Assembly: GCA_028278455.1 (NCBI GenBank)
Contig: JANQEH010000249.1
Location: 1 to 64,000 of the forward strand
DNA from: a bacterium
Lineage (GTDB): Bacteria; SM23-31
Direction of reading: 5' to 3'
DNA length: 64,000 bases
Positions within the stretch are counted from its first letter, which is position 1, and every line of letters starts with the position of its first letter. Positions 29,447 to 38,768 of the stretch are shown piece after piece. The notes under the pieces are model-generated. The model was not told the DNA's origin, did no database searches, and saw nothing but the letters and a program-made list of their open reading frames with translations. The translations under genes were made by a program, and so were the position numbers.

Positions 29447-29758
29447 ATGGCAGATAATTTTATGTCGCAGGAAGAGATAGACAATCTCTTATCACTTGCC
29501 GATAACAGCGGAAAAGAAGAAGGCAGCAAAGACAATAAAAATATAGAGGTTCCCGACCTGCAGGACCTTCCCGATGTAAGGAGAGTTACCAAACTGCACA
29601 GATGGGAGGAGAAGCAGCTTTCACAAAAAGTAACAAAGTATGTATCTCCCGTGATCAAAAGCTGTGATGTTGAATATAATCCTTCCCGGAAGGAAGGGGA
29701 TTTCAGCGGAAAGATCCCTGTATACACTGTATTCGATTTTAAAAAGAACTCTGCATAA
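29447..29758 (+). CDS. Small protein with a FliM-type EIDNLL tip, no SpoA domain
   Basis: The 103-residue product starts MADNFMSQEEIDNLL, which matches the N-terminal tip of FliM (and of some FliY/FliN) that binds CheY-phosphate or FliZ-like partners. The remainder (HRWEEKQLSQKVTKYVSPVIKS, then IPVYTVFDFKK) does not resemble the FliM middle domain or SpoA domain. A strong AAAGGAG site lies seven bases before the ATG. It could be a competitor for the tip-binding pocket or an adaptor in motor control (inference). It stands alone between repeat elements; the other motility genes in the window are far away. Confidence 0.7.
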   Translation: MADNFMSQEEIDNLLSLADNSGKEEGSKDNKNIEVPDLQDLPDVRRVTKLHRWEEKQLSQKVTKYVSPVIKSCDVEYNPSRKEGDFSGKIPVYTVFDFKKNSA

Positions 29759-29777
29759 TTGGATTTCACTACAGATG

Positions 29778-30030
29778 ATATCCAGCAAAGACGCAAAGGC
29801 GTAAAGAAAACTGAATTCCCGTTTGAATCAATCTTAATAATCACCTGAATTGCTAAAATTTTTCCAGAAAAAATATTATAATTCCCCTTTTTTAAAAGGG
29901 GATCAAGGGGGATTTGCATGCTTGATTACTGCTTGAAGACTGCGGGAATCTAAAATCCTTTGCGTCTCTGCGTCTTTGCGGGATGAATTTTATTTCTTCT
30001 CCGTGCACTCTGTGCCTCTGAGGTAAAAAC
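29778..30030. repeat. Composite dispersed repeat (forward end, cccc core, reverse end)
   Basis: A forward end cagcaaagacgcaaaggcg lies at 29783-29811. The palindromic core attccccttttttaaaaggggatcaaggggg lies at about 29880-29912 in inverted orientation to the copy at 29152-29192. The reverse end, tttgcgtctctgcgtctttgcg with actctgtgcctctgagg, lies at 29959-30022. The same plan is seen at 13537-14028. Confidence 0.7.
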
Positions 30031-30072
30031 TATTTCAGGGCGCTTTACAGGAGAGAGTAATTCTTTCAAACA

Positions 30073-32694
30073 TTACCGGAAACCCAGGGCACGGGATGAT
30101 TTTTTGATCTTCAGATCGCTCAGTTTGGGATCTTTTACTCTTATTTCGAACCATATACCCGACAGCCTGGATGCGCTGGGTGTCCAGCTTCCCTTGATCT
30201 CCCAGCAGTGAAGATCCCTGTAGAAAGAGAACTGCTGGTAACCGATGTCCTTGTCAATAATATCGTAATCCCCCCTGAAACCGATCCTCCAGCCGGGAGT
30301 AAGCTGAAAATTGAACGTGACATTCGCAGAAAAAGTCTTTCTTGTATTTTCCGGATCGAGCTTATTCAGGCTGAATACCGAAGACACCCTTAGGTCCCAT
30401 GGGATATCCTGCTGGTCGAGGTCGTTCTCCGGTGTGAACCTCTCCTTGTAGGAATCGGAGCTGAAAGGAGTTCCCTGGAACCCCCTGCTGAGAAAATCCG
30501 CCTCGGTTGCTACGTCTTCCTCCCTGCTCTGCTCCATCTGCCTGCTCTTCAGGTCAAAACTCGTGTCAAATCTCATACTCAGCATCCTGAGTGATTTCCA
30601 TACAGGTTTATGCTTGAATAGAAACTCGTTTGTTCCGTGCCTGTAAAAACTGTGGGATGCAGACATATTCAGCGGTATGAATTTCAGTATTCTTGCCGAA
30701 GTGCTCAGGTTGCTGAGCTTTTTGTCTCCATCCGGCAATGCAAAGTTATAACTTGTCCTTAATGAGACGTTCAGGATATCGAATTTCTCTTCCTTTTCGC
30801 CGTTCTGGGTTTTGATCTGGAAAAGATTTGAAACTCCGAAACTGATGGATTTACTCCGGCTCTGGGGAGTCCCTCCGAAAATCGAATTGGAGAACCTGTC
30901 GTATTTTTCTTCTTTCCCCTCGCTGTCAATGTAGGTATCATAATATCCCCAGCCAAGCTCGGAGAAATCCGGCCTGAGGCTAAATGAAATCGACGGCGTA
31001 ACAACATGCCGGATCGTTTTGAGCCGCCCCATATTGGGATTGAACACTCCATAGAATTTTGTGTTTCCCGAGACACTAAGGTTAAAGGTCCTCCTGGAAT
31101 AAAATCCGGTTTCCTTGGCGTATTCAGGATCACCGTTCTCGTCCAATCCTGTGAATTTCCGGGCTTCGTTGAACCACTCCTCTGCATATCTCAGACCGGG
31201 GCTGAAAGAGAAGTGTTTAAATACTCTGACCGGAGCAGAGAAATTAATATTCTGCTGCATGCCTGCTCGAATCACATCATCGAAGTATTCGAGGGTATCG
31301 GCGAGAGCGCCGTCATAATCTGTACCGAAACCGGTTGTGTCTATATCGACATAGTCGGTCTGTTTCGTTTTTGATCTCTTGTTGTTCAGGTTGGCATTGT
31401 AAGTAAAGTTCAGGTTACTCAGGAAACCGTTCTGTCCCGCGCCTGTTCCATCACCGCTTCTGAAAGGAAAAACCGGGCCGTTTCTCTGAAATGTAGCCCT
31501 TGGAAGCGTTTCATTTATATTTCCATTCTCGAGGTCTTCATACCTGCTCAGGTTTACGGACAGACTGTTCTTTCCAAACTGCTTGTTGAAAGTAGCATTC
31601 GAGGATAGAAGCCTCTGCGTGACCACGTCGATGTTATTACTGAACAGCTGGTTAAAGCTCTGGCCGCTCTGAAAATTCCCGTAAACGCTAAGGTTCATAT
31701 CCCTGCCCTCAAATTCCTGAGAATGTCTAATCCTCAGATCCCACTGTCTTTCCTTTGTATAATCCTCAAGGTCAAGCCTGTTACCGAAGGATTTCCTCGA
31801 TATCGAACCGTTTATGCTTCCCCTGTAACTGTATTTCTTTGAGTAATTGAAATCTCCGCTCACCAGCATTCCCGCTTTGTCATAGTAATCCATCATTACA
31901 GCGAGATCAGTGTAATCGTTTATCGCAAAATAATACCCGAGGTGCTGCAGAAACCTTCCTTCCCTTTCGTTCTGACCGTAGCTCGGCATGATGAATCCTG
32001 AGCTTCTTCCTCCTGTAATCGGAAATACACCGAACGGCAGCATCATAACCGGGAGATCGCCGATGTAAAACACTATCGGTTTCGCGACAATCTTATCCTT
32101 AATCTTCATTTTCATCTGTTTTGCGCGGAAATGAAAATGAGGTTCTCCTGCTTTATCGCAGGAAGTGTAATAGCCATCCTCAATCTGGATATAGTCGGTA
32201 TTCACCCTTACAAGATCCTCTCCGAAATAATAACCTCCTTCGAATTCCGTTCTCCCCTGCTCGACCTTCGCTTTACGTGTAACAAGATTGAATACCATCT
32301 TTACACCGATGAGAGGATTTTCACCTTCTTGAATCACTACGGGCTGGCCGATCAGCTTTTTGCCGCCCGAGAAACTATCCGGATTCGCAGCTACTTCCAT
32401 TCCTTCTGCAATTACAGAATCTTTACCCTGAAAGTAAGTTATCTTGAGTGCCTCCAATCTCAGATCTTCATACAATATCCATGCGAGGTTATTCTCGGTC
32501 CCGGTTAGAGTGATAACATTGTTGATCACGTCGAATTCTTCCAACTCCCCGCCATAGTCTATACCGGTTGTATCTTCTGCTGCAGAAGTATCTTCAGCAG
32601 CTGTTATCAGAGAATCCTGAACCTGGGAAAATGCAGGAAATGTGATCAACAGCGTCAACAGAAAACACAGTATTTTTATTATTAATAGCTTCAT
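30073..32694 (-). CDS. lptD: LptD-like LPS-assembly outer-membrane protein
   Basis: After a signal peptide (MKLLIIKILCFLLTLLITFPAFS), residues about 40-230 form an OstA/LptA-like beta-jellyroll (ALKITYFQGKDSVIAEGMEV, VVIQEGENPLIGVKMVFNLVTRKAKVEQGRTEF, DGYYTSCDKAGEPHFHFRAKQMKM). This is followed by the LptD entry into the barrel, PIVFYIGDLPVMMLPFGVFPI and GRSSGFIMPSYGQNEREGRFL. The rest is a large beta-barrel. It inserts lipopolysaccharide into the outer leaflet with LptE. Size (about 870) and motifs match FCB-type LptD, and a single Cys-containing region may replace the proteobacterial disulfide pattern. I prefer the ATG eight codons inside the longest frame (end 32718), as it gives a cleaner signal peptide. 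Confidence 0.85.
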   Translation of the reverse strand: MKLLIIKILCFLLTLLITFPAFSQVQDSLITAAEDTSAAEDTTGIDYGGELEEFDVINNVITLTGTENNLAWILYEDLRLEALKITYFQGKDSVIAEGMEVAANPDSFSGGKKLIGQPVVIQEGENPLIGVKMVFNLVTRKAKVEQGRTEFEGGYYFGEDLVRVNTDYIQIEDGYYTSCDKAGEPHFHFRAKQMKMKIKDKIVAKPIVFYIGDLPVMMLPFGVFPITGGRSSGFIMPSYGQNEREGRFLQHLGYYFAINDYTDLAVMMDYYDKAGMLVSGDFNYSKKYSYRGSINGSISRKSFGNRLDLEDYTKERQWDLRIRHSQEFEGRDMNLSVYGNFQSGQSFNQLFSNNIDVVTQRLLSSNATFNKQFGKNSLSVNLSRYEDLENGNINETLPRATFQRNGPVFPFRSGDGTGAGQNGFLSNLNFTYNANLNNKRSKTKQTDYVDIDTTGFGTDYDGALADTLEYFDDVIRAGMQQNINFSAPVRVFKHFSFSPGLRYAEEWFNEARKFTGLDENGDPEYAKETGFYSRRTFNLSVSGNTKFYGVFNPNMGRLKTIRHVVTPSISFSLRPDFSELGWGYYDTYIDSEGKEEKYDRFSNSIFGGTPQSRSKSISFGVSNLFQIKTQNGEKEEKFDILNVSLRTSYNFALPDGDKKLSNLSTSARILKFIPLNMSASHSFYRHGTNEFLFKHKPVWKSLRMLSMRFDTSFDLKSRQMEQSREEDVATEADFLSRGFQGTPFSSDSYKERFTPENDLDQQDIPWDLRVSSVFSLNKLDPENTRKTFSANVTFNFQLTPGWRIGFRGDYDIIDKDIGYQQFSFYRDLHCWEIKGSWTPSASRLSGIWFEIRVKDPKLSDLKIKKSSRALGFR

Positions 32695-32758
32695 ATCAGG
32701 AATACAAATGATAGTCATTGCTTTGGCATAACATCAAGTTCATTAAATCTTACCGACA

Positions 32759-32828
32759 GCCGCAGGTTTCATCCAGTGTATTCACTTCAAATCCGGACTT
32801 TAATTAAATTCAGTCTGAAGCCTGCGGC
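32759..32828. repeat. Long-loop inverted repeat of the CGCAGGCTTCAGCCTGCG family
   Basis: GCCGCAGGTTTCA at 32759-32771 pairs at 12 of 13 positions with TGAAGCCTGCGGC at 32816-32828. It lies upstream of lptD and downstream of the TIGR02757 gene; compare the compact copy at 19193-19210. Confidence 0.7.
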
Positions 32829-32917
32829 CGCACTTTCTGTTTTAGGTTTACTAACTTAAGCGATTCTCACTATCCTTAAACTCGTAATATATTTAACGCA
32901 TTCAATCAAAAAAAGAT

Positions 32918-33811
32918 TTATTTTAATTCATTTTTATTTCTGTTCCCGATACTGCACATGCTGTAAAGCTGACATTTTTCACATACACCATTTCTGTATT
33001 CATGCTCGCATATATCGAGTATACCCAACCTGCAGATAGCAAAATCATATTTCACAGGATCATCGGGTGCCAGCAATTTCAGGTTCTCCGTAACCTCCAG
33101 CGCCATTTTCCAGGATGTGTTCTTTCTTTCTGTCAATCCTATATACCGACAGATCCGGGCTGTATGCGTATCCAGAGGCAGGATCAGCTGTGATGGACTT
33201 ATCTCAGTCCATATACCAGGATCGATGTCATCTTCATTTCTTACCATCCATCTTAGGAAAAGGTTCATTCTCTTACAGGCGCTTTTATTTGCGGGTGAAG
33301 ACAAGAAATACCTGACTCCGGCGTTTTTCGGCAGGCCTCCAATACTATAGAACGGGGAGCAATCCAGCTTAAGGATCCTCTCTATGAACTTCGATAGCGA
33401 ACTCTCAATATTTGTGTCTTTACTGCTGTATCCTGCTAGATAGAAACCACCCAGAGTCCTGTGTTGTTCATAAATCTGTCTCAGATAATAAAGCAAAAGA
33501 GATATATCCTTACCGTCGTTGAACCTGTGCTTGAAATTTCTGAATCGCGGATTATCCTTTAAAGGATCGAAGGATAACACGAACTCATAGGGCGAGCTTC
33601 CCATTATGCCAAGAATATTCTCTATAGAAGTAAATATCTGCTTTACATTTCCGTAAGCCAGGGCAGAAGATATAATCCCCGCTATTTCAACATCCTGATG
33701 TTCTATATAATTATACAGGAACTTCAGGGGATCGGAATCAAGATATTTCCTGTCATACGTCCTATACAATTCCTCAAGCTGTCTCTTCAGATTTGATAAT
33801 TTTAAGTTCAT
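32918..33811 (-). CDS. TIGR02757-family protein (DUF2400, HhH-GPD-like)
   Basis: The pattern DPLKFLYNYIEHQDVEIAGIISSALAYGNVKQI at the N-terminus and LPLDTHTARICRYIGLTERKNTSWKMALEVTENLKLLAPDDPVKYDFAICRLGI near the C-terminus is that of TIGR02757. This family is related in fold to the helix-hairpin-helix DNA glycosylases. The final 25 residues hold four cysteines (ICEH, VCEKCQLYSMC), a spacing like the Fe-S or zinc loop of endonuclease III. A DNA-repair role is plausible but not established. I chose the ATG at 33811; the longer frame needs a TTG at 33838. Confidence 0.85.
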   Translation of the reverse strand: MNLKLSNLKRQLEELYRTYDRKYLDSDPLKFLYNYIEHQDVEIAGIISSALAYGNVKQIFTSIENILGIMGSSPYEFVLSFDPLKDNPRFRNFKHRFNDGKDISLLLYYLRQIYEQHRTLGGFYLAGYSSKDTNIESSLSKFIERILKLDCSPFYSIGGLPKNAGVRYFLSSPANKSACKRMNLFLRWMVRNEDDIDPGIWTEISPSQLILPLDTHTARICRYIGLTERKNTSWKMALEVTENLKLLAPDDPVKYDFAICRLGILDICEHEYRNGVCEKCQLYSMCSIGNRNKNELK

Positions 33812-33883
33812 CCTATTTATATAAAAAAGTCTTTTCAATATCTATTCTGATTAAAACACTTAATATATCTGAAAAGACCCGGA

Positions 33884-34852
33884 TCATGATTCTCTATTTT
33901 TTTCGAACAGATCAAATTGTTTCTTCGGTTTTTTCCCTGGTCTTGAGTTACTCTTCCTCACACCGATGTGTGAATCAATATATCTTTTCCAGGTCATCCT
34001 GTCCCAGTCCCATTCCGTTTCCCTGCCGCAGCCGCATTTACATTTCGGTGGTGATTTAAGGACTTTGAAGATACCATTTTCTCCGAATTTTGAATGGCCA
34101 TGAATATATTTCCTTTTAGGATTCAATCCGATTAACTGCCTGCCGCACCCGCAGGCACACTTTCTTTCTCCGTTCCTCTCTAATACGTTAAAAGTATTCT
34201 CCTTCCGGATCACCTGCACAGGGTGCTCGATTACGGTGTTTTTTCTGTGCCTTGTCTGTCGGTAAATGTGTTCTTTCTCTGTCTGTCTTTTTGGATTCTT
34301 CTGCGGCTCAACTGCAGGTATACCTACAGGAAGGATCACTTGTGGAATAAAATGCTTTTCAATACTTAGAAATTCGTTTAGAAATGTCCCATTTTCCGGT
34401 GTATAGATTACAGTTCCAAGTCCCTGGTCTACTGCCGCCAGCATCATATATCCTATGCAGATCCAGGTTGATTCTCTCCAGTATGGATCACGTTCATCAC
34501 CGAAAACAACTATTAGGTATGGAGCATCTGTAAGAAAATTCTTTACCGTTGTGATGTGCTTTGCCTCCAACCATTTTTGAAGTTTTTCGTCAGCTTCTTC
34601 ATGCCACTTTCTGTCTGCTTCCTCACAATTTACCCTGATGATTTTCTTCTTCTCAGGATCGGAAATAACCACGAAATGCCATGGATGCCTGTTTCCTCCC
34701 GAAGGTGAGTGACTGCCTGCGGCCAGGATCGTATCGATCCGGGAACGCGGGATATCCTCGTCTTTGAATTCGCGGATACTTCTTCGTTTTTCAAGTAGTG
34801 TGAACAGGTCTGATCCGGAAGGATCTGAATCAGGGGGAAAATATCGTGCCAT
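33884..34852 (-). CDS. Nitroreductase-family protein fused to two CxCGCG zinc knuckles
   Basis: Residues 12-180 are a nitroreductase fold: KRRSIREFKDEDIP (FMN phosphate binding), AGSHSPSGGNRHPWHFVVI, TDAPYLIVVFGD and YTPENGTFLNEFLSIEKHFIPQVILPVGIPA. After a basic linker, two copies of a Cys/His knuckle follow: KCACGCGRQLIGLNPKRKYIHGH (Cys232/234/236, His251/253) and CKCGCGRETEW..RYIDSH (Cys271/273/275). Knuckles of this C-x-C-G-C-G/GH type are common beside HNH or NUMOD-type domains in phage-linked proteins. Fusion with a flavin reductase is unusual. The tail is Lys/Arg-rich. It could be a redox enzyme that binds nucleic acid (inference). Confidence 0.8.
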   Translation of the reverse strand: MARYFPPDSDPSGSDLFTLLEKRRSIREFKDEDIPRSRIDTILAAGSHSPSGGNRHPWHFVVISDPEKKKIIRVNCEEADRKWHEEADEKLQKWLEAKHITTVKNFLTDAPYLIVVFGDERDPYWRESTWICIGYMMLAAVDQGLGTVIYTPENGTFLNEFLSIEKHFIPQVILPVGIPAVEPQKNPKRQTEKEHIYRQTRHRKNTVIEHPVQVIRKENTFNVLERNGERKCACGCGRQLIGLNPKRKYIHGHSKFGENGIFKVLKSPPKCKCGCGRETEWDWDRMTWKRYIDSHIGVRKSNSRPGKKPKKQFDLFEKNRES

Positions 34853-34959
34853 GTTGAAAATTAGGTAAATCCCCGAAAAAAATCAAGGCTTTTATGGGTA
34901 TAAAAATATTTCAGGACCTGCAATAAAATGATTCAGGACATAGTATAATTGGAGAAAAT

Positions 34960-36339
34960 CTATTTTATCAACGTGGCGGCAATAAAAAGATATGAACCAA
35001 CTCCGAGAACGTCTATTGCTGTAGTTACGAATGGACCTGATGCGAGAGCCGGATCTATCTTCATCTTTTCGAGAACTAATGGAACAAAAGCCCCGACGAC
35101 CGTCGCGATTAACATAGATGTGCATATCCCGAGCCCGACGACAAATCCCAGAACAGTAAAACTTATATCAGACTTGAACTCAAAAATATCAGCCCAGATC
35201 AGGACTCTTGATAATAATCCGAGGAGTATACCGTAGATTACACCGAGAGATGCACCTACAAGCAACTCCCTGCCAATAACCTTCCAGATGTGCGATATAT
35301 TGATCCTGCCTGTAGCCAGGCCACGCACCATGAGAGTAGATGACTGAACGCCTACATTCCCCCCCATACCTATAATAACCGGCAGAAAGGCAGAAAGGCC
35401 TATAAATCTCTCGAGCGTTACCACGAAATTCGATATCTCAACCGCAGCAAGTATACCTCCGGCTAAACTAGCCAGCAGCCAGGGTGACCTTACTTTCAGA
35501 CTACCTGTTACCGATTTTTCTGTGATCTCCTGTGTGCTGGTCCCTGCCAATTTCATGAAGTCTTCCGTGGCCTCTTCACGCAGAACATCAATAGTATCGT
35601 CCACCGTAACGATCCCTACAAGTTTGTTTTCCTCATCAACTACCGGAATCGCAAGGAAATTATACCTTGCCACCTGTCTCGCGACTTCCTCCTGGTCAAT
35701 ACTTGTGTGGACACTTGTAATTTCTGTCTGCATTATATTCTTCAGCTTGGTATTACCCGGTTTTACGATCAGCTGCCTCAACGACAGGACTCCAACAAGG
35801 TGATTCCTGTCGTCAACAACATAAACATAGAAATAAGATTCTATATCCGGAGATTTCTGAATTACGTCAATAGCTTCCTTTGCGGTCATTTCTTCATCGA
35901 AAGCGTGAAACTCCGTATTCATGATACCGCCGGCAGTATTTTCATCGAATCCCATCAGGTTTTCGACTTCCTCAGTATCCGCTTTCTTCATCAATTGAAG
36001 CACCGCTTCGGATAACTCTTCCGGAAGGCTGCTGATAATATCGACCCTGTCATCGGGTGACATTTCCAGTAAAATCAGTTTGATATCCTCCTGGGAAATC
36101 TGCTCTAAAAGCCTGACAGCTTCTTTCAATTCCATTTCCGACAGAGCTGCTGCGGTCTTTTCAGTATCATCTTTCAGGATCTTGAAAATTGTATCTCTTT
36201 CAAACTGGGTAAAATCTCGCGCGAGGTATGCAATATCTGCAGGATGTGTTTTATCTAAAATCTTTTTCAGATTGGTATAGGCATCCCGCCTGATCAATCT
36301 GCGGATTGTCTCTCCGGCTTGTTGGATTTTTACCTGCAT
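34960..36339 (-). CDS. mgtE: Magnesium transporter MgtE
   Basis: The N-terminal alpha-superhelical domain (about 1-130) has the MgtE_N repeats: THPADIAYLARDFTQFERDTIF and MSPDDRVDIISSLPEELSEAVLQLM. Two CBS domains (about 135-255) follow, with the pivot MGFDENTAGGIMNTEF. Five membrane helices (about 280-459) include GMGGNVGVQSSTLMVRGLATG and DPALASGPFVTTAIDVLG, the pore region with the conserved Asp. It is a Mg2+-gated Mg2+ channel in the inner membrane. GAGG lies five bases before the ATG. I saw no M-box riboswitch, so regulation is probably by the CBS domains. Confidence 0.95.
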   Translation of the reverse strand: MQVKIQQAGETIRRLIRRDAYTNLKKILDKTHPADIAYLARDFTQFERDTIFKILKDDTEKTAAALSEMELKEAVRLLEQISQEDIKLILLEMSPDDRVDIISSLPEELSEAVLQLMKKADTEEVENLMGFDENTAGGIMNTEFHAFDEEMTAKEAIDVIQKSPDIESYFYVYVVDDRNHLVGVLSLRQLIVKPGNTKLKNIMQTEITSVHTSIDQEEVARQVARYNFLAIPVVDEENKLVGIVTVDDTIDVLREEATEDFMKLAGTSTQEITEKSVTGSLKVRSPWLLASLAGGILAAVEISNFVVTLERFIGLSAFLPVIIGMGGNVGVQSSTLMVRGLATGRINISHIWKVIGRELLVGASLGVIYGILLGLLSRVLIWADIFEFKSDISFTVLGFVVGLGICTSMLIATVVGAFVPLVLEKMKIDPALASGPFVTTAIDVLGVGSYLFIAATLIK

Positions 36340-36505
36340 AACGCCTCAGGAGATTTAGAGTAGAAACGAGGATAATTTTTCAAAGTGGATAATATAGAAA
36401 GAATATGCCTAACAGGCAAAGAAAAAAACAATTATTCCAGAAACATAGAAAATGTTCCGGGTTATCTGAAATCAGGCTATATATAATATAAAACTTCTTC
36501 TTATT

Positions 36506-37189
36506 CTAAAGATCGTATTGATTTATCCTTTTCTCATCAAAATAATCAAGATCACTTATCGGCAAAACCACCGATGTAGCAATATTGGTCAGATGAGCAG
36601 TAATCCGCTTAAAATACCGGGATAACAGGGTAAAACAGACGGCTTGATTAACAGGCAGATCGCTTTTTGACAGTTTCGCAATAATACCGTCACATTTCTG
36701 AACAATCTCCCGCTCGTTCTGCCACAGTTGCGCTGCCATCTTCTCGTCAGATTCTGCAAATGCTGTTTTTGTTTTTGAGAAAACATCAAGAATCTCTTCA
36801 TCGATATTCCCGAACCAATCCCTGAATTCCGGTTCAGTTATTTGTTTTTCAAGCATTCCGTCTACTTCGAGCATATTTTTAGAAAAATCCCCTATTCTTT
36901 CTGCATCCTTGACAACGCTGATCAGCAGCAGTGAAACATGGAGATCTATCATCGGCTTCAGTGAAAGGTGGCTCATTACTCTTTTACGGATATCTTTGAC
37001 AATACTGTTGACTTTATCGTCTGAAGTGTATATCATTTTCTTGAGATCGTTCTGCTCCTCACCTCTGATCAATTTATTCGAAACAGCCTTGAACATATCT
37101 TCAGTATCATTGAGTATTCCTGTAAAATCCTCCAGTACACTTTGCAGAAAATCTTTACCTCTCCAGAATTGTATTAAAGTCTTAAACAT
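36506..37189 (-). CDS. PhoU-domain protein partnered with a Na/Pi cotransporter
   Basis: The 227-residue product is an all-helical PhoU/DUF47-like protein. Two PhoU-type triple-helix halves are recognisable: residues 10-100 with LLLISVVKDAERIGDFSKNM, and 115-215 with LLSRYFKRITAHLTNIATSVV. The E-R-I-G-D and R-I-T-A-H signatures are the metal/phosphate-site positions of PhoU. It lies 15 bases downstream of the Na/Pi cotransporter gene, so the two form an operon in which this protein likely modulates phosphate uptake. AAAGGG lies ahead of the ATG. Confidence 0.85.
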   Translation of the reverse strand: MFKTLIQFWRGKDFLQSVLEDFTGILNDTEDMFKAVSNKLIRGEEQNDLKKMIYTSDDKVNSIVKDIRKRVMSHLSLKPMIDLHVSLLLISVVKDAERIGDFSKNMLEVDGMLEKQITEPEFRDWFGNIDEEILDVFSKTKTAFAESDEKMAAQLWQNEREIVQKCDGIIAKLSKSDLPVNQAVCFTLLSRYFKRITAHLTNIATSVVLPISDLDYFDEKRINQYDL

Positions 37190-37204
37190 TTTATATCCCT
37201 TTCA

Positions 37205-38329
37205 TTATAAAAGTTTTGAGATCACAATTAGAATTGTGGGAATAAAAAAGAATATGCTTAACACATAAAAAACAGCATATCTTCTTTTCTCCACAGCAAG
37301 ATTACCCAGAGATTTCGCGAGCTTAATTGGTATTTTTCTGAATATTTTGATAGGATATATAACAAAAACTCCGATCGTATTGAATAGAAAATGAACAATT
37401 GCGATCGTGATAGCCGACACATTTCCTGCAGCAAAAGATGCAAGTATTGCCGTAGTCGTGGTACCGATATTTGCCCCCATGGTTACCGGGAATGCTACCT
37501 CAATTGTGATTATTCCCGCTCCGATAAGCGGTATAAGCAGAGAGGTTGTAATCGAGCTGCTCTGGACTATTGTCGTAAATATGAATCCTGCAAATATCGC
37601 TATAACATCCTTTTTCTCGAGTACTGTATTGATAATTGTATCTGTTTTTCTAACTACAAGAGATTTCATTAACCGGACTATAAAATACAAAGATACAAAA
37701 AGCAGTATAACTGAAACAATGAATACCAGAATATATCCGGTTTTTGAAGGCAGCGGCAGCGTGGATGTAAAGAATTTTGTGATTGCGCTGATCACAGGTT
37801 TTGTGACAATCTTAACAGGACTTATAAGCTTGATACCTCCAACATCTACAAATTTACCTGATAGAAATGTAGCAGATTTCTGCAGAAAACCGGTAGCTAT
37901 CTCCAGTGGGAACATTATCGAAACACAGATCAAATTGAAGAAATCATGAACTGTTGCTCCCGCGAAAGCCCTTTTGAACTCCTCTTTTCTTGTTATATGT
38001 CCAAGTGAAACAAGAGTATTGGTCACGGTCGTTCCAATGTTTGCCCCCATAATTATAGGGATCGCATTGCCGATAGACAAAACACCGGATGATACAATTC
38101 CGACAACTACTGAAGTAGTAGTCGATGAACTCTGTACCAGACTGGTGGCAAGGATACCTATAAACAGACCGATGAACGGATTTGAGGTTGTTGCTATCAG
38201 ATTTTCAGCAAACTCTTTACCGAATCCCTTAAAAGCATCGCTCATTAATCCAATACTGACAAGGAACAAATAGAGGAAAAGGAATACAAAAAACAGCCTT
38301 AAATAAACATTAACGTCTTTTCTTCCCAT
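37205..38329 (-). CDS. Na/Pi cotransporter family protein
   Basis: The two inverted-repeat halves of the NptA/SLC34 fold are visible: ATSLVQSSSTTTSVVVGIVSSG (residues about 61-82) and TTIVQSSSITTSLLIPLIGAG in the second half. Each is followed by the GANIGTT loop (MGANIGTTVTNTLVS and MGANIGTTTTAILAS). Eight to ten membrane helices fit the 374 residues. It couples phosphate uptake to sodium. It lacks the C-terminal PhoU-like domain that some bacterial homologues carry; that part is the separate downstream gene. Confidence 0.9.
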   Translation of the reverse strand: MGRKDVNVYLRLFFVFLFLYLFLVSIGLMSDAFKGFGKEFAENLIATTSNPFIGLFIGILATSLVQSSSTTTSVVVGIVSSGVLSIGNAIPIIMGANIGTTVTNTLVSLGHITRKEEFKRAFAGATVHDFFNLICVSIMFPLEIATGFLQKSATFLSGKFVDVGGIKLISPVKIVTKPVISAITKFFTSTLPLPSKTGYILVFIVSVILLFVSLYFIVRLMKSLVVRKTDTIINTVLEKKDVIAIFAGFIFTTIVQSSSITTSLLIPLIGAGIITIEVAFPVTMGANIGTTTTAILASFAAGNVSAITIAIVHFLFNTIGVFVIYPIKIFRKIPIKLAKSLGNLAVEKRRYAVFYVLSIFFFIPTILIVISKLL

Positions 38330-38768
38330 TATCTCATCTTCTTAAAATTTAAAGGTTTATTAATATGATTCTGTTATCTTGAATAGAGTATTGTATAGGT
38401 AGCTGTGAAGATAATAATATAACGCCGGGCATTTCATGATTGAATCATCAATCTCAAAAACGAGCCTTTGATTAAAAAACCTTCAATTAATATTAATTAA
38501 AATCACATCAGATGAATGATATGAATAAAAACAAAAAGAGGCAGAGCCTCAAATATTCCTTCCCTCAAAAGAACTATATATTTTACGAATTTCTTTCTTC
38601 AATATCAAACTATTTTTTTCCATTAAACAGGCAATTGATATCATCCTGACTCCGGGTAAAAAGAAGCCTATAAATAAAATTTTGTTTCTATTTCTTTTGT
38701 TAGTTTATATATTTTGATACCTCTTATATTATTTACCACCAGAATATCAGCAAACTAAAGGATACAAA
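38330..38768. other. AT-rich divergent promoter region
   Basis: The 439 bases lie between the divergent Na/Pi cotransporter and amidase genes. They contain a minor hairpin, GAGGC-aga-GCCTC at 38539-38551, and a long AT-rich section up to about 38740. No ORF, repeat-family member or clear promoter box was found. Confidence 0.35.

Noticed and set aside
29365..29919. 184-residue minus-strand frame
   Set aside because: It is antisense to the FliM-tip gene, which has a strong ribosome site and a recognisable motif; composition fits a shadow frame.
36340..36505. Possible M-box riboswitch before mgtE
   Set aside because: The leader is short and I found no conserved M-box core; only a 4-bp gcct/aggc hairpin is present.
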